A stretch of DNA of 64,000 bases from CBDDCA01 sp965218205 (GTDB lineage: Bacteria > Spirochaetota > Spirochaetia > WTKD01 > G963693115), in assembly GCA_965218205.1 (NCBI GenBank), contig OZ244590.1:992001-1056000 (forward strand), in the 5' to 3' direction. The position numbers were made by a program, and so were the translations under genes. The notes under the pieces were generated by a model, which saw nothing but the letters and a program-made list of their open reading frames with translations, had not been told where the DNA came from and ran no database searches. Below, one piece after another: positions 8,954-18,045 of the stretch (positions are counted from its first letter, which is position 1; each line of letters opens with the position of its first letter).

Positions 8954-9987
8954 TTATCCTTGTATTTAAGAAAGCCTTCAATGCCAATGGTTCGTAATTC
9001 TTTTATTTGACTCTGTACATCTTTACTCTGTGAAAGAGGTATGATTATCTGATAAAAGATAGTATTTTGTACTGTTGATGTACTCATAATAGGGTATGCT
9101 CCCTCAAACATAGCGTCACGAAGAAGTGCTGTAAGTTTATTATAATAATTGTTTGCTTTTTCTTTATTTTGGAATGATGACACTTGATACCCAAGTTCAG
9201 GTGCTGATGATAAAGGTATGTCTCCTGCTATTTCATTGCTTGATGAGGATAAGGAATTGTTTATTTCTAAATCTAAAAAAGAAAAAAAATGTGATGGGAT
9301 TGGTAGTGTAGTGATTGTGTTTTGTAGTAATTGATATTCTATGGATGTTTTATATTTGTCTTGTAGTATCGTAAGGGCATATTCTTTACTGCTATGATTG
9401 TTTATTTTTAGTGCTAGTTTATACATAAAATAGTATATTGACGCTGGCAATAAAATAGCTTCATTTTTTTTTATGGTAGTGTGTATGTACTCTAATGCAG
9501 TACTATATTTTTTTTCATAAATATAGATTGCTATGTTTAAGGTAGTGAGTGGTATGATAATATTGGAGATATTGTATCTCTCTTGTAATAGTGCAATATT
9601 ACGTTTTGCTAGATTGATATTTCCTGTTTGATATTCTTGTATACTTGCCATCAGTAAGTGTTTGGGTAAGCGAGTAATTTCAAAAGCAGAGTAGTACAAA
9701 AGTGCTGCAGTTTGAAAATCATAGCGTAATGTTGCTATTTTAGCAAAATGGATATATATTGAATAATGAATGAGAGATGGGGGATATTGTTCTAGTACAG
9801 TGTAGAAAAAATTATAGGTCTCTTGTATGCTTTCCATAGAAGGATAGTGAGTGCTTACAAAGGATAATAGTTCTTGTTTACTAGGGGTGGGGTTATTTTC
9901 TATCCATTCACTTGTAGCATCTGCACTAAATAATAGTGTAGTATGAAACAATAACAAAATAATGGTACATAGAATTGATTTATACAC
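8950..9987 (-). CDS. Secreted TPR-like protein with C-terminal SPOR domain
   Basis: A signal peptide (hydrophobic to about residue 22, cleavage near FSADA) is followed by about 200 helical residues with TPR-like spacing (for instance RYDFQTAALLYYSAFEI). A C-terminal segment of about 75 residues starting GYQVSSFQNKEKANNYYNKL matches SPOR domains, which bind peptidoglycan stripped of stem peptides at division sites. A role in septum or cell-wall maintenance is inferred from that domain. It follows a small LapA-like gene by 14 bases and belongs to the minus-strand run that begins at folD, together with the LCP wall protein. Confidence 0.75.
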   Translation of the reverse strand: MYKSILCTIILLLFHTTLLFSADATSEWIENNPTPSKQELLSFVSTHYPSMESIQETYNFFYTVLEQYPPSLIHYSIYIHFAKIATLRYDFQTAALLYYSAFEITRLPKHLLMASIQEYQTGNINLAKRNIALLQERYNISNIIIPLTTLNIAIYIYEKKYSTALEYIHTTIKKNEAILLPASIYYFMYKLALKINNHSSKEYALTILQDKYKTSIEYQLLQNTITTLPIPSHFFSFLDLEINNSLSSSSNEIAGDIPLSSAPELGYQVSSFQNKEKANNYYNKLTALLRDAMFEGAYPIMSTSTVQNTIFYQIIIPLSQSKDVQSQIKELRTIGIEGFLKYKDN

Positions 9988-10001
9988 TATATAAAAAAAT
10001 G

Positions 10002-10325
10002 TTAGTTGATCTTATTGTCAGTAGGGACAGTATTTTTTGTTTTTTTATTTGTTTTTTTCAGATTTTTTTCTTCTTGAACGAGTCGTTTTGTTTCTTTTTT
10101 TATGCTTTTGTTTAGAATATTACTGGCATATTTTCTTGAATATGAGAAAATAAAAGGCACTGCTATAATTGTTCCAATGATAATACCAATGTATAAAAGC
10201 AACACTCCCGGTACATTGTGAAGAGTATAGAATAAAAAAGAAATTGTTGTTGTATACTTAAAGTTGATAATAGCAAATAAAAGTGCTAATGTAATAATAA
10301 TTATGATAAAAATAAATATAGTCAT
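10002..10325 (-). CDS. Small two-helix membrane protein, LapA/DUF1049-like
   Basis: 107 residues: a first transmembrane helix at about 2-20, a short loop with FKYTTTISFLFYTLHNVP, a second helix at about 38-58 and a lysine-rich, probably coiled-coil tail. This layout and the polar loop resemble the LapA (DUF1049) family, membrane proteins that act with LapB in controlling lipopolysaccharide synthesis in proteobacteria. Sequence similarity is too weak to transfer that role. It sits between the LCP and SPOR envelope genes, which supports an envelope function. Confidence 0.6.
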   Translation of the reverse strand: MTIFIFIIIIITLALLFAIINFKYTTTISFLFYTLHNVPGVLLLYIGIIIGTIIAVPFIFSYSRKYASNILNKSIKKETKRLVQEEKNLKKTNKKTKNTVPTDNKIN

Positions 10326-10348
10326 GCTAACTCCATTATAGTATAAAA

Positions 10349-12064
10349 TTATTCTAAAATATAGTTTTTAATAAACAGACGTAATGTATTCCAATCGTTA
10401 TTTTTTGGGAGCAAAATATACGCTCCATAATTATTAGAAGAAATGGTTTGTGAAGAAGGAATAGGTATTTCTTTATTATCATTTTCGCTATTTTGAGAAG
10501 CAAGAAGTTTTGTATATGTTTGGTATAAAATATTAGAAGTACTGAGTGTGAGTTTTTTATGTAATGGAAGATCTTTATTTTTTGTGATAATGCTAGCAAT
10601 TTCGAATATACTGAGATTTGTGCTTATATATGGTTTTATGTCGCCTACTATTTGCATAAGTGAGATCATAGAGGAAAATATATCCATGCTGCTTATTTTG
10701 TTTCGTATGCCTTCTAGTAGTAGTTGTTGTCGCTTAGATCTGCTGAAATCATTGGTTGTGTTTCTTGAACGTGCAATACGTAATGCTTCAATGCCATTGA
10801 GTTGGTATTCTCCTTGTGTATAATGTACATAGGACCATTTTCCATTTTCTTTAATTCTATAACTTGGATCTATTAAATCTTCTTCTAAATATATATTTAT
10901 TCCTCCTATTTTGTCAATGACAGAAATGAATGCATACATATCAATGCTTACATAATGATCTATTTTTAATCCAATAACTTTTTCTATAATTTTTAGAAAA
11001 TTTGATTTGGTATAAAATTTATAATACCAATTTAGCTTGTTGCCCATAAAATAAATATCCCTAGGGATACTGAGAAGTTTAATACCTTTTTTTGGATGAA
11101 TATGTGCTAGCATTAAAGTGTCAGAAAGATTATTGTGAGTGCCAATAATAAGAATATTTTTTGTTTCCTCTGGGAGAGTACTATTTTGTATTGCTGTTTC
11201 TTGTTCTATAGAAAAAGAGATATTTCGTATTGGAACGTCGTCTTTATCCATCATCCATAGTTGTCCATTACTACGTTGCAAGGCAATAGCTCCAATTTTA
11301 CTTTGTGGATATGGATGCTTCATGTCTGTATTCACATCAAAATAGTAATAGTCATTATCAGTGCGCCAATCTTGTAATATATATACATGTTGTTTTTTCA
11401 AAGAATTTTGTATTTTTTCTGCAGAAACTATAGTTTTAAGTATGGTGAGATAATTGTAGTTGGCAGTTTCTTGTTTGGTAATATATGAGCTATCAAGTAT
11501 AACAGAAGTAACATATGCAGTCCTTTGTTCTGGGGTATCTGATTTAGAATAGGGTATGCCATTTACTATCAATGTATAATAGAGTGTATTGAGCACAATT
11601 TCGACAATAGGTTCATTGATGAAATTGTATAGTATTGTTGTATGAGTATACTGTGAAGGAGTAGTGTGTTGTACTGACAGGTTAAAGTTGTTGATACGTT
11701 GTTGTAGTGTATGCTCTGTAAGGGCTGTCTTAAATTGTTGTAGAAACTGATCAGATAATTGTAAATGTAGTTCAATAGTTTCTTTGATGTTGTTAATACT
11801 GATTTTTAGTTCATCAAAATGTAATGGGACATATTTTATGTCTGTAAATGCACTTTGTATATTAAATGCAGTGATTGTGTTGGTATTGGCATGAAACAAG
11901 GGAGTATAGAGGGCAACAATGCTATTGTTAAAAAGGTACACTATTTTATTGTTTTTTTGATAAAATGATAAGCCTATTTCTTTGTTTATTGTCTTAAATG
12001 AAGGTGTTTCTAAAAAATCTGCTAGTACTACTTCGTGTAGTTCTGTTTGATATGATTTGTACAT
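10349..12064 (-). CDS. LCP (LytR-CpsA-Psr) family protein with long N-terminal domain
   Basis: LCP proteins transfer polymers from lipid carriers to the cell wall or other acceptors. The LCP domain spans about residues 300-470: IIGTHNNLSDTLMLAHIHP, LLSIPRDIYF with the conserved Arg-Asp, DKIGGINIYL, and the Arg-rich ALRIARSRNTTNDFSRSKRQQ loop that binds the pyrophosphate lipid. The C-terminus ends GAYILLPKNNDWNTLRLFI, a tail common in spirochaete LCP proteins. The first 270 or so residues form an extra domain I do not recognise, and no clear N-terminal transmembrane helix is present in this frame. The small membrane protein encoded immediately upstream might supply the anchor (inference). I chose the ATG at 12064 over a TTG four codons earlier; neither has a good ribosome site. 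Confidence 0.82.
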   Translation of the reverse strand: MYKSYQTELHEVVLADFLETPSFKTINKEIGLSFYQKNNKIVYLFNNSIVALYTPLFHANTNTITAFNIQSAFTDIKYVPLHFDELKISINNIKETIELHLQLSDQFLQQFKTALTEHTLQQRINNFNLSVQHTTPSQYTHTTILYNFINEPIVEIVLNTLYYTLIVNGIPYSKSDTPEQRTAYVTSVILDSSYITKQETANYNYLTILKTIVSAEKIQNSLKKQHVYILQDWRTDNDYYYFDVNTDMKHPYPQSKIGAIALQRSNGQLWMMDKDDVPIRNISFSIEQETAIQNSTLPEETKNILIIGTHNNLSDTLMLAHIHPKKGIKLLSIPRDIYFMGNKLNWYYKFYTKSNFLKIIEKVIGLKIDHYVSIDMYAFISVIDKIGGINIYLEEDLIDPSYRIKENGKWSYVHYTQGEYQLNGIEALRIARSRNTTNDFSRSKRQQLLLEGIRNKISSMDIFSSMISLMQIVGDIKPYISTNLSIFEIASIITKNKDLPLHKKLTLSTSNILYQTYTKLLASQNSENDNKEIPIPSSQTISSNNYGAYILLPKNNDWNTLRLFIKNYILE

Positions 12065-12096
12065 TTCATCTACCAAGAGCTCAATGGTATCAGTTT

Positions 12097-12393
12097 CTAG
12101 TACTGCTTCGTTGTTTTTGTTTGATTGGAGTTGTAATTCAAAAAATTCTGTTCTAGCTCTAAAGCGTTAGAAACAGCAGAGGAAGAGTTTATAATTTGAT
12201 GTAATGTATTAAAAATGAGTTCAAGTTCTTTTTCTGTTGTGTTTATTTTCTTTATCAGGGTGTTTATGGTAAAAATACTAATAACAATGAGAACGATACA
12301 AACAAAGAAAAGAAATGTGTACCAAAGGCCTTTGTGTTTATGGGATTTTTGTGGTAACATTTCATTTTGATATGAATGATTAAAGTGTGTCAT
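12097..12393 (-). CDS. Small single-pass membrane protein
   Basis: 98 residues: a His/Lys-rich cytoplasmic start, one strong transmembrane helix at about residues 24-45 (YTFLFFVCIVLIVISIFTI) and a periplasmic helical tail. The shape recalls FtsL/DivIC-type proteins or the anchor of LCP proteins, but there is no diagnostic motif. It overlaps the end of folD by 14 bases and precedes the LCP gene by 32 bases. Because the LCP protein downstream has no obvious membrane anchor, the two may work as a pair. Confidence 0.6.
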   Translation of the reverse strand: MTHFNHSYQNEMLPQKSHKHKGLWYTFLFFVCIVLIVISIFTINTLIKKINTTEKELELIFNTLHQIINSSSAVSNALELEQNFLNYNSNQTKTTKQY

Positions 12394-13312
12394 ATGCTGT
12401 ATTTTGTTCTGCTAATTGCACTGTATTTTTCATAAGTGAAGCTATTGTTACTGCTCCTACTCCTCCGGGCACGGGGGTTATGTATGAGCATTTATGTTGT
12501 AGTGTGTCAAAATCGGCATCACCGACTAGTATATACTCTTTTGTTGTGTTGTGCAGTGCTTGTCCTTCTTTATCTAGGTGTATTCTGTTGATACCAACAT
12601 CAATTACTACTGCATCTTTTGCTACCATATGTTCCTTTAAGAAGAAAGGTATGCCTATGGCTACAATGACAATGTGAGCCGTTGAACATATTGAGGTAAT
12701 ATCTTTTTCACTTGTCTTAGAGTGACACAGACTTACTGTAGCGTTTCCGTACGCTTGTTTTAATGAAAGAAGAATTGAAAGTGGCCTTCCTACAATGGAG
12801 CTTCTTCCAATGATAGCAATATGTTTTCCTTCAGTGCTAATATTATAGTACTTAAAAAATTCAATAACAGCATTTGCTGTACAAGGGATAGGTACATCAG
12901 TGGCATTTTTTTGTAATTTACCAATGTTTATTTCATGAAAGCCATCTACATCTTTTGTAGGAAGTATAGCTGATAAAATGGCATCACTATCAATATGAGC
13001 AGGAAGTGGTAATTGTACAAGTATGCTATGTACCTTTGGATCTGTATTAAGTGTATGAATGAGCTCTACTATTTCGGAAGTTTGTGTGCTTTCAGGAAGT
13101 AATATTACATCTCCATCAATGCCTAATTCTTTACATTTTTTTGCTTTCATATGTACATATATTTTGCTAGCAGGATTGTCTCCTACTAATATTACGCGTA
13201 AACAGGGAGTAATACCTTTGTTTTTTAGCTGACTAAGTCTTGGAAGAAGGGCTTTATATATATGTTCGGCTACATCTTTGCCTTTTAGGATAGTATCATG
13301 AGTATGTGCCAT
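12380..13312 (-). CDS. folD: Bifunctional methylenetetrahydrofolate dehydrogenase/cyclohydrolase
   Basis: Converts methylene-THF to formyl-THF in one-carbon metabolism, feeding purine and formyl-methionine synthesis. The catalytic Tyr and Lys lie in YVHMKAKKCKELGI. Other family motifs are QLPLPAHID, KDVDGFHEINIG, GRSSIVGRPLS (NADP loop) and PVPGGVGAVTIASLM near the C-terminus. Length (310) is slightly above the usual 280-300. There is no ribosome site. A perfect TATAAT at 13324-13319 lies 6 bases before the ATG, so the transcript would be leaderless. The divergent purA gene shares the 65-base promoter region. Confidence 0.96.
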   Translation of the reverse strand: MAHTHDTILKGKDVAEHIYKALLPRLSQLKNKGITPCLRVILVGDNPASKIYVHMKAKKCKELGIDGDVILLPESTQTSEIVELIHTLNTDPKVHSILVQLPLPAHIDSDAILSAILPTKDVDGFHEINIGKLQKNATDVPIPCTANAVIEFFKYYNISTEGKHIAIIGRSSIVGRPLSILLSLKQAYGNATVSLCHSKTSEKDITSICSTAHIVIVAIGIPFFLKEHMVAKDAVVIDVGINRIHLDKEGQALHNTTKEYILVGDADFDTLQHKCSYITPVPGGVGAVTIASLMKNTVQLAEQNTAYDTL

Positions 13313-13377
13313 TTAAATATTATACTACAATATGCTATGCTTAAAGTAAAGTACAATAAAAAATATATAGAGGTGGT

Positions 13378-14610
13378 ATGAGTAGTATAGTATTAGGAGC
13401 ACAATGGGGAGACGAAGGGAAAGGCAAAATAGTAGATGTGTTATCTTCACATTTTAACTGGGTGATACGTTTTTCAGGCGGAGCAAACGCTGGACACACT
13501 ATTGTAAACAAGGGGGTGAAATATGTATTTCATTTATTGCCTTCGGGTATTTTACATAAAAATACACAGGTACTCTTAGGTCCTGCTACGGTTATCGATC
13601 CTGAGCAGTTATTCTATGAGTTAGAACAGCTAAGCAACGCTAATATTGATTGGAAAGGTCGAATATTTATATCTGATAGAGCTCATCTTATACTTCCATC
13701 GTATAAAAAGGAAGATAAAAAGCTAGAAGAGAAACGAGTATATAAAATAGGAACTACCCAAAAAGGTATTGGTATTGCGTATGCTAAAAAAATGCTGAGA
13801 ACGGGTATTCGTATAGCGGATATGCATGATCCTGCTATTATACGTATGCTATCTAAAAGAGACAGAGCCTTTGTAAAAAAGTATGCTTCTTTTTTGAGTA
13901 GTATTGCAGTAAATCATTACTATATTTTACAAAATTTTACTACTACTGACAAGATATTATTTGAAGGAGCACAGGGAGTACTGCTTGATTCAGATTACGG
14001 AACATATCCGTATGTCACTTCTGGACCTACTGGTATAAATGGGGTAACTACTACGGGGTTTCCTATCAAACAAGCAAAGAAAATAATTGGAGTAGCAAAG
14101 GCCTATAGTACACGGGTAGGAGAAGGTCCTTTTCCTACAGAATACCGAAAAGATGAAGCGCAATTACTTAGCCTCATTCAAACGAGAGGAAATGAAAAAG
14201 GAAGTACTACAGGAAGATTACGTCGATGTGGACATTTAGATTTAATCAGCTTAAAATATGCCTGTAAAGTATCGTGTATTAACTCTTTGATATTGACGCA
14301 TGTTGATGTCTTGGATGTTTTTGACACAATAAAAGTATGCGTAGGATACGAAATTGAGAATGATTTTTACGACTATACTCCTTCTAGTAAAGCAGATATG
14401 GAAGCAATACATCCTGTTATGCGAAATTTTGCAGGATGGAAAGTAGATACAAGCAATATACGGAAATGGGAACATCTCCCTAATAATGCACTTTCATTTA
14501 TTTCTTTTTTAGAGTCATATCTTGAAGTACCTATTGACGCTGTTTCTGTAGGAGCGGATAGAGATCAAATGATATTTAAGGATTATCATACATTTACAGA
14601 TAATTTATAA
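13378..14610 (+). CDS. purA: Adenylosuccinate synthetase
   Basis: Joins IMP and aspartate with GTP, the first committed step to AMP. The N-terminus has the GTP and catalytic loop GAQWGDEGKGKIVD and the GGANAGHT motif. GTTQKGIG, FEGAQGVLLDSDYGTYPYVTS and the C-terminal SVGADRDQMI also match the family. At 410 residues it is a little shorter than most (about 428). GAGGTGGT is a clear ribosome site. It is divergent from folD and ends 9 bases from the convergently transcribed tmRNA gene. Confidence 0.96.
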   Translation: MSSIVLGAQWGDEGKGKIVDVLSSHFNWVIRFSGGANAGHTIVNKGVKYVFHLLPSGILHKNTQVLLGPATVIDPEQLFYELEQLSNANIDWKGRIFISDRAHLILPSYKKEDKKLEEKRVYKIGTTQKGIGIAYAKKMLRTGIRIADMHDPAIIRMLSKRDRAFVKKYASFLSSIAVNHYYILQNFTTTDKILFEGAQGVLLDSDYGTYPYVTSGPTGINGVTTTGFPIKQAKKIIGVAKAYSTRVGEGPFPTEYRKDEAQLLSLIQTRGNEKGSTTGRLRRCGHLDLISLKYACKVSCINSLILTHVDVLDVFDTIKVCVGYEIENDFYDYTPSSKADMEAIHPVMRNFAGWKVDTSNIRKWEHLPNNALSFISFLESYLEVPIDAVSVGADRDQMIFKDYHTFTDNL

Positions 14611-14619
14611 ATAGAGAGA

Positions 14620-14954
14620 TGGAGGTGGCGGGAATTGAACCCGCGTCTTAAAAGGGCAAAGTAGCACCTCTACAAGTTTAGTTTGCTGTTGGTTTTTGCA
14701 AAAAACGAAATGGCAAACACATTTTTTTCTTGCTCAGTCAAATAAAGTGTCCTCTCTCAGTCTTTGACATACAGAGAGAGTAGAGTCCCTAAGTGAACAG
14801 AAAGCCGTCTAGGAACATCAACGGTTCTGTAGCAACATAGTACTATGCTGCTAAAGCTAAATTGTTATCTGCATTTATTGCAGTGTGGTAATTAGGTTAC
14901 CAATCCACTTGCCATGATACTAATACTTCTTCCAATCGAGTCCTGTTCACCCCC
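14620..14954 (-). ncRNA. ssrA: Transfer-messenger RNA (tmRNA)
   Basis: Rescues ribosomes stalled on broken messages and tags the unfinished protein for degradation. The 5' GGGGGUG pairs with CACCUCC near the 3' end to form the tRNA-like acceptor stem. The T-arm is GCGGGUUCAAUUCCCGC, and the discriminator A at 14620 is the last encoded base, so CCA is not encoded. The tag reading frame is 14881-14843: resume codon GCA, then A-I-N-A-D-N-N-L-A-L-A-A and UAG, ending in the usual LAA-type degron. TATACT at 14969-14964 can serve as the -10 box. smpB lies just upstream on the same strand with one gene between. Confidence 0.95.
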
Positions 14955-14986
14955 TTTTTTTATAGTATACTACATACACATATATT

Positions 14987-15847
14987 TTATAAGAAATTGA
15001 GAATATGTTCTAGTACTGTTTGTGTAGAACATGCAATAATATCTTTTTTGTTACTGGTAATAAACTCATCCCATTGAATATCATTTCCTTGCCAATCGCA
15101 TATAATTCCTTTTGCTTCTTTCACAAGAGGATATATTGCTGCTACATCCCATATATGAGTACTAGGATCAATAACAAGCTCTGCGTGAGCGGTAATAAGA
15201 AGATAGTATGCAAATGCATCTGCCCATGTTCGTGTTATTATGTTTGCGTCATGTGTAAATATATGTTGTACTAATTTTGGGGCTTTTTTATACACTTTCC
15301 CCCAATCGTAAGAAAGGTACAGTGGAGAACTATGCGTTTCTTTCTGTGCGGATAACACATGTGTTGTGAGCAATGTATTGTTTTCCCATATGCCTTTGTC
15401 TTTTATAGCACATATAACTGTTTTGTATGTGGGAATAGATACACAGCCAATGATGGGCTGCATTATTTCAAAATCAAACAAAGCAAGTAATGTGGTAAAA
15501 AGAGGAACACCATGAATAAAGGCTTGTGTTCCATCTATAGGATCAATAATCCAAGCATAACGATTTTTTTCATACTGTGTCTGTGTAGTAGTGTCAGTAC
15601 CAAACTCTTCTCCTATAATGGTGTGCTGTGGATATTGTGTGGAAATTGCATTTCGAATTGTCTGTTCTATTTCTTTATCAGCTATCGTAACGGGACTGTT
15701 ATCTGTTTTATATGTTACTTTATGTTTATTTGAAGAGCGAAATGTATGAAAGTAGTGTAATACAGTGTCTATAGTAGACTGTAATGTTGATTGAGCAAAT
15801 TGAGCTGCTTCTCTCATATCTATGGGAGCTGTGTTGTTATTCTTCAT
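14987..15847 (-). CDS. Inositol monophosphatase family phosphatase (HisN-like)
   Basis: Mg-dependent phosphatase of the IMPase fold. Motif 1 is DPIDGTQAFIHGVPLFTTLLAL (about residues 92-113, Asp-Pro-x-Asp-Gly-Thr binding two metals), GEEFG precedes it, and motif 2 is STHIWDVAAIYPLVKEAKG. The sequence after DPIDGT resembles HisN-type histidinol-phosphate phosphatases more than SuhB, but substrates in this family cannot be read from sequence, and inositol phosphate is possible given the inositol genes nearby. The ATG overlaps the smpB stop codon (TAATG), so it is translationally coupled to smpB, and it is followed by ssrA. Confidence 0.85.
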   Translation of the reverse strand: MKNNNTAPIDMREAAQFAQSTLQSTIDTVLHYFHTFRSSNKHKVTYKTDNSPVTIADKEIEQTIRNAISTQYPQHTIIGEEFGTDTTTQTQYEKNRYAWIIDPIDGTQAFIHGVPLFTTLLALFDFEIMQPIIGCVSIPTYKTVICAIKDKGIWENNTLLTTHVLSAQKETHSSPLYLSYDWGKVYKKAPKLVQHIFTHDANIITRTWADAFAYYLLITAHAELVIDPSTHIWDVAAIYPLVKEAKGIICDWQGNDIQWDEFITSNKKDIIACSTQTVLEHILNFL

Positions 15848-16323
15848 TATTTTTTTCCTCTCATCATATCTGCTGATGCTTGTTGTGCTTCACGTTTAAG
15901 GGTGCGTTCTTTTATACTTTCTTTCTTTTGAAATAATTTTTTCCCTTTTGCTAATCCTAGTGCAATTTTTATAAGTCCATTTTTTGTATATGCTTCTATA
16001 GGAACAAGGGTAAGTCCTTTTTCATTTGTTTTTCGCTGTATTTTATGAATTTCTTGCTTATGGAGTAAGAGGGTTCTTATGCGTATTGGATCGTATGTTT
16101 CGGAAGGAGCAAAGGCATAAGGAGAAATGTGCATATGATATAACAAAACACTGTTATGCTTAGAGATACGAGCATAACAGTCAGTGAAATTGAATTGCTT
16201 CTTTTTTATAGATTTTACTTCAAAGCCATAGAGAACTATACCGCATTCATAGGTTTCGATGATGGAATATAAAAATGTAGCTTTTTTGTTTTTTAGTAAT
16301 GGTATGATTTCAGTTTTTTTCAT
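15847..16323 (-). CDS. smpB: SsrA-binding protein SmpB
   Basis: Small basic protein that binds the tRNA-like part of tmRNA and brings it to stalled ribosomes. The family core is clear: YECGIVLYGFEVKSIKKKQFNFTDCYARI, LYHMHISPYAF, RTLLLHKQEI and the GLTLVPIEAYTKNGLIKIALGLAKGKK segment, followed by the basic C-terminal tail that enters the mRNA channel. The usual length is about 150-160 residues. Its RNA partner lies about 900 bases downstream on the same strand. Confidence 0.97.
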   Translation of the reverse strand: MKKTEIIPLLKNKKATFLYSIIETYECGIVLYGFEVKSIKKKQFNFTDCYARISKHNSVLLYHMHISPYAFAPSETYDPIRIRTLLLHKQEIHKIQRKTNEKGLTLVPIEAYTKNGLIKIALGLAKGKKLFQKKESIKERTLKREAQQASADMMRGKK

Positions 16324-16331
16324 AGCAATCT

Positions 16332-17990
16332 TTATTTAAGAGGTACGAGGATAATACGAAAAGAAGTATACTCGCTTGCCCAATCAGGACTCATTGCGTT
16401 GTTTCTACTGAGGAAAGCATCTAAGTCTTCGTATGTTTTTATGTTCTTACTGTAGTTTCCTCCTAATACTATTTTTTCTCTTCCTAAGGCAGGGGTATAG
16501 TCTGCGTTATATTGAGGGAGAGGACTGTACCAGCTATCAGTCCATTCCCATATATCATCGTATAAAGAAAGAAGACTCGTATCAATGGTAGCTCTATCAA
16601 TTTCTACATCATAGTTATTTGATCCAATATACTGTTGTGCTACTCTCCACTCAAATTCATTAGGGAGTTTTGCTCTATATTGAATATTGTTTTCTCTGAG
16701 TACTGTATTAAACCATTGTGTATACGCATGTGCATCATACCAAGTAATATGTGTTACTGGTGAAGCATCCTCATAGGTATGATAATTAGAGAGGCTAAGA
16801 TGATTATCACTATGTTCGGGACTGAGTGTTTGTGTTGAAGCAGTTTGCCAGAAAGTATTGTTTTTTAGAAATTCGATATACTGTTGTACGGTAACTTTTG
16901 TACTTTGCATATAAAAATTTCCACTTTGAATGGATAGGCTTTTTTTCTGATTGTTTTTTACTGCTTCCTTAAATTCTAGCACTTGAGAGTTTGCCGTATC
17001 TATAGACGATTGGTATATATCTTGGTATTCTAAGTGAGAATGAAGCGTGTATTCAAGGGGTTTATACGGAATGAAAATAAATTCATCACCTAAAATAGAT
17101 ATTTTTTTTGCTCTATTTCTTTCTGATTTTATTGCTTGATTGCTGTTTGTCTGCTGTGCTTGTGTAATAGAATCAGATATAGGGTTTGCTACATACAACT
17201 CTATCATTGTTGCCATATCTTGCATGCTTATATTGTAAGCTCCCTGTATATCAGAAAGAGGATTTTTTTCTATCACTGCTTGTTTGAGTGAAGGATGTTG
17301 TTCCATACTATCTGTAATATTTTTTTGATATACATGTTTGTTTTGTAGATAAGGAAGTGAAAAATATATGAGCTGTAATAGTAATGTATAGCTACTCTCA
17401 GGGGGCGATAGTATGGGATCAGTATACGCTGCTTTTTCTTTGCTTGTGTCTCTATTTGTGCTTAGGAGAGGGAGTAATTCTTCTATTGTAGTATTGAGGA
17501 GAGGAGGAATCGTATATTTTCTTGTCGATATGGTATTTGTATACGAAGCTATACGAGGGATAGTGTATTCTATTATTGCTTTTCTGTCTTGTAATGCAAG
17601 TGTACTCTGTATGCTATGACGAAATATATTTGAGAATAGAGTACGCTTATTGTATTGAATAGTGTTTGTAGTAAATCCTAATTTCTCTATACGAATACTG
17701 TGCTTGATATTTTCTATGCGTGTTGTAATAGGTGTAGCTCCAAGATAATACTCATCTATGTATACTGCTGCATTGGTAGGGGTGCTAGTAATATGTATCT
17801 TACTTGTAGTAGGATGAAAGATAAATATAAATGCTATAAATAGTATGGTTATGCATACTATAAAAAAACAAAGAGGAATGTATACAGTAGGGTGAACACC
17901 AAAGATAGGTGTTAGTGTTACTGTATCTTCAGGAATAGGTTCATACATAGTAGAAGGCGATTTTTTTTTGAGATGTTTATGGTTATTCAT
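16332..17990 (-). CDS. Membrane-anchored PEGA domain + formylglycine-generating-enzyme-like (SUMF1) protein
   Basis: 552 residues. A short cytoplasmic start is followed by a transmembrane helix at about 35-62. A PEGA domain comes next (IHITSTPTNAAVYIDEYYLG ... PITTRIENIKHSIRIEKLGF), a beta-sandwich found in surface proteins. A middle region of low complexity leads to a C-terminal SUMF1/FGE fold from about residue 370 (FYMQSTKVTVQQYIEFL, SPVTHITWYDAHAYTQWFN, RAKLPNEFEWRVAQQYIG, IWEWTDSWY, VLGGNYS, SFRIILV). True FGEs need paired active-site Cys residues; none is seen here, so it is probably a non-catalytic binding or structural relative. I start at the ATG at 17990, where a signal-anchor begins, not at an upstream TTG lying inside lepB. 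It faces lepB head to head. Confidence 0.8.
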   Translation of the reverse strand: MNNHKHLKKKSPSTMYEPIPEDTVTLTPIFGVHPTVYIPLCFFIVCITILFIAFIFIFHPTTSKIHITSTPTNAAVYIDEYYLGATPITTRIENIKHSIRIEKLGFTTNTIQYNKRTLFSNIFRHSIQSTLALQDRKAIIEYTIPRIASYTNTISTRKYTIPPLLNTTIEELLPLLSTNRDTSKEKAAYTDPILSPPESSYTLLLQLIYFSLPYLQNKHVYQKNITDSMEQHPSLKQAVIEKNPLSDIQGAYNISMQDMATMIELYVANPISDSITQAQQTNSNQAIKSERNRAKKISILGDEFIFIPYKPLEYTLHSHLEYQDIYQSSIDTANSQVLEFKEAVKNNQKKSLSIQSGNFYMQSTKVTVQQYIEFLKNNTFWQTASTQTLSPEHSDNHLSLSNYHTYEDASPVTHITWYDAHAYTQWFNTVLRENNIQYRAKLPNEFEWRVAQQYIGSNNYDVEIDRATIDTSLLSLYDDIWEWTDSWYSPLPQYNADYTPALGREKIVLGGNYSKNIKTYEDLDAFLSRNNAMSPDWASEYTSFRIILVPLK

Positions 17991-18045
17991 AGTTGTATAT
18001 GTTATACTATAACAAATTAGGGAAATAAATACAAAACATAGAATA

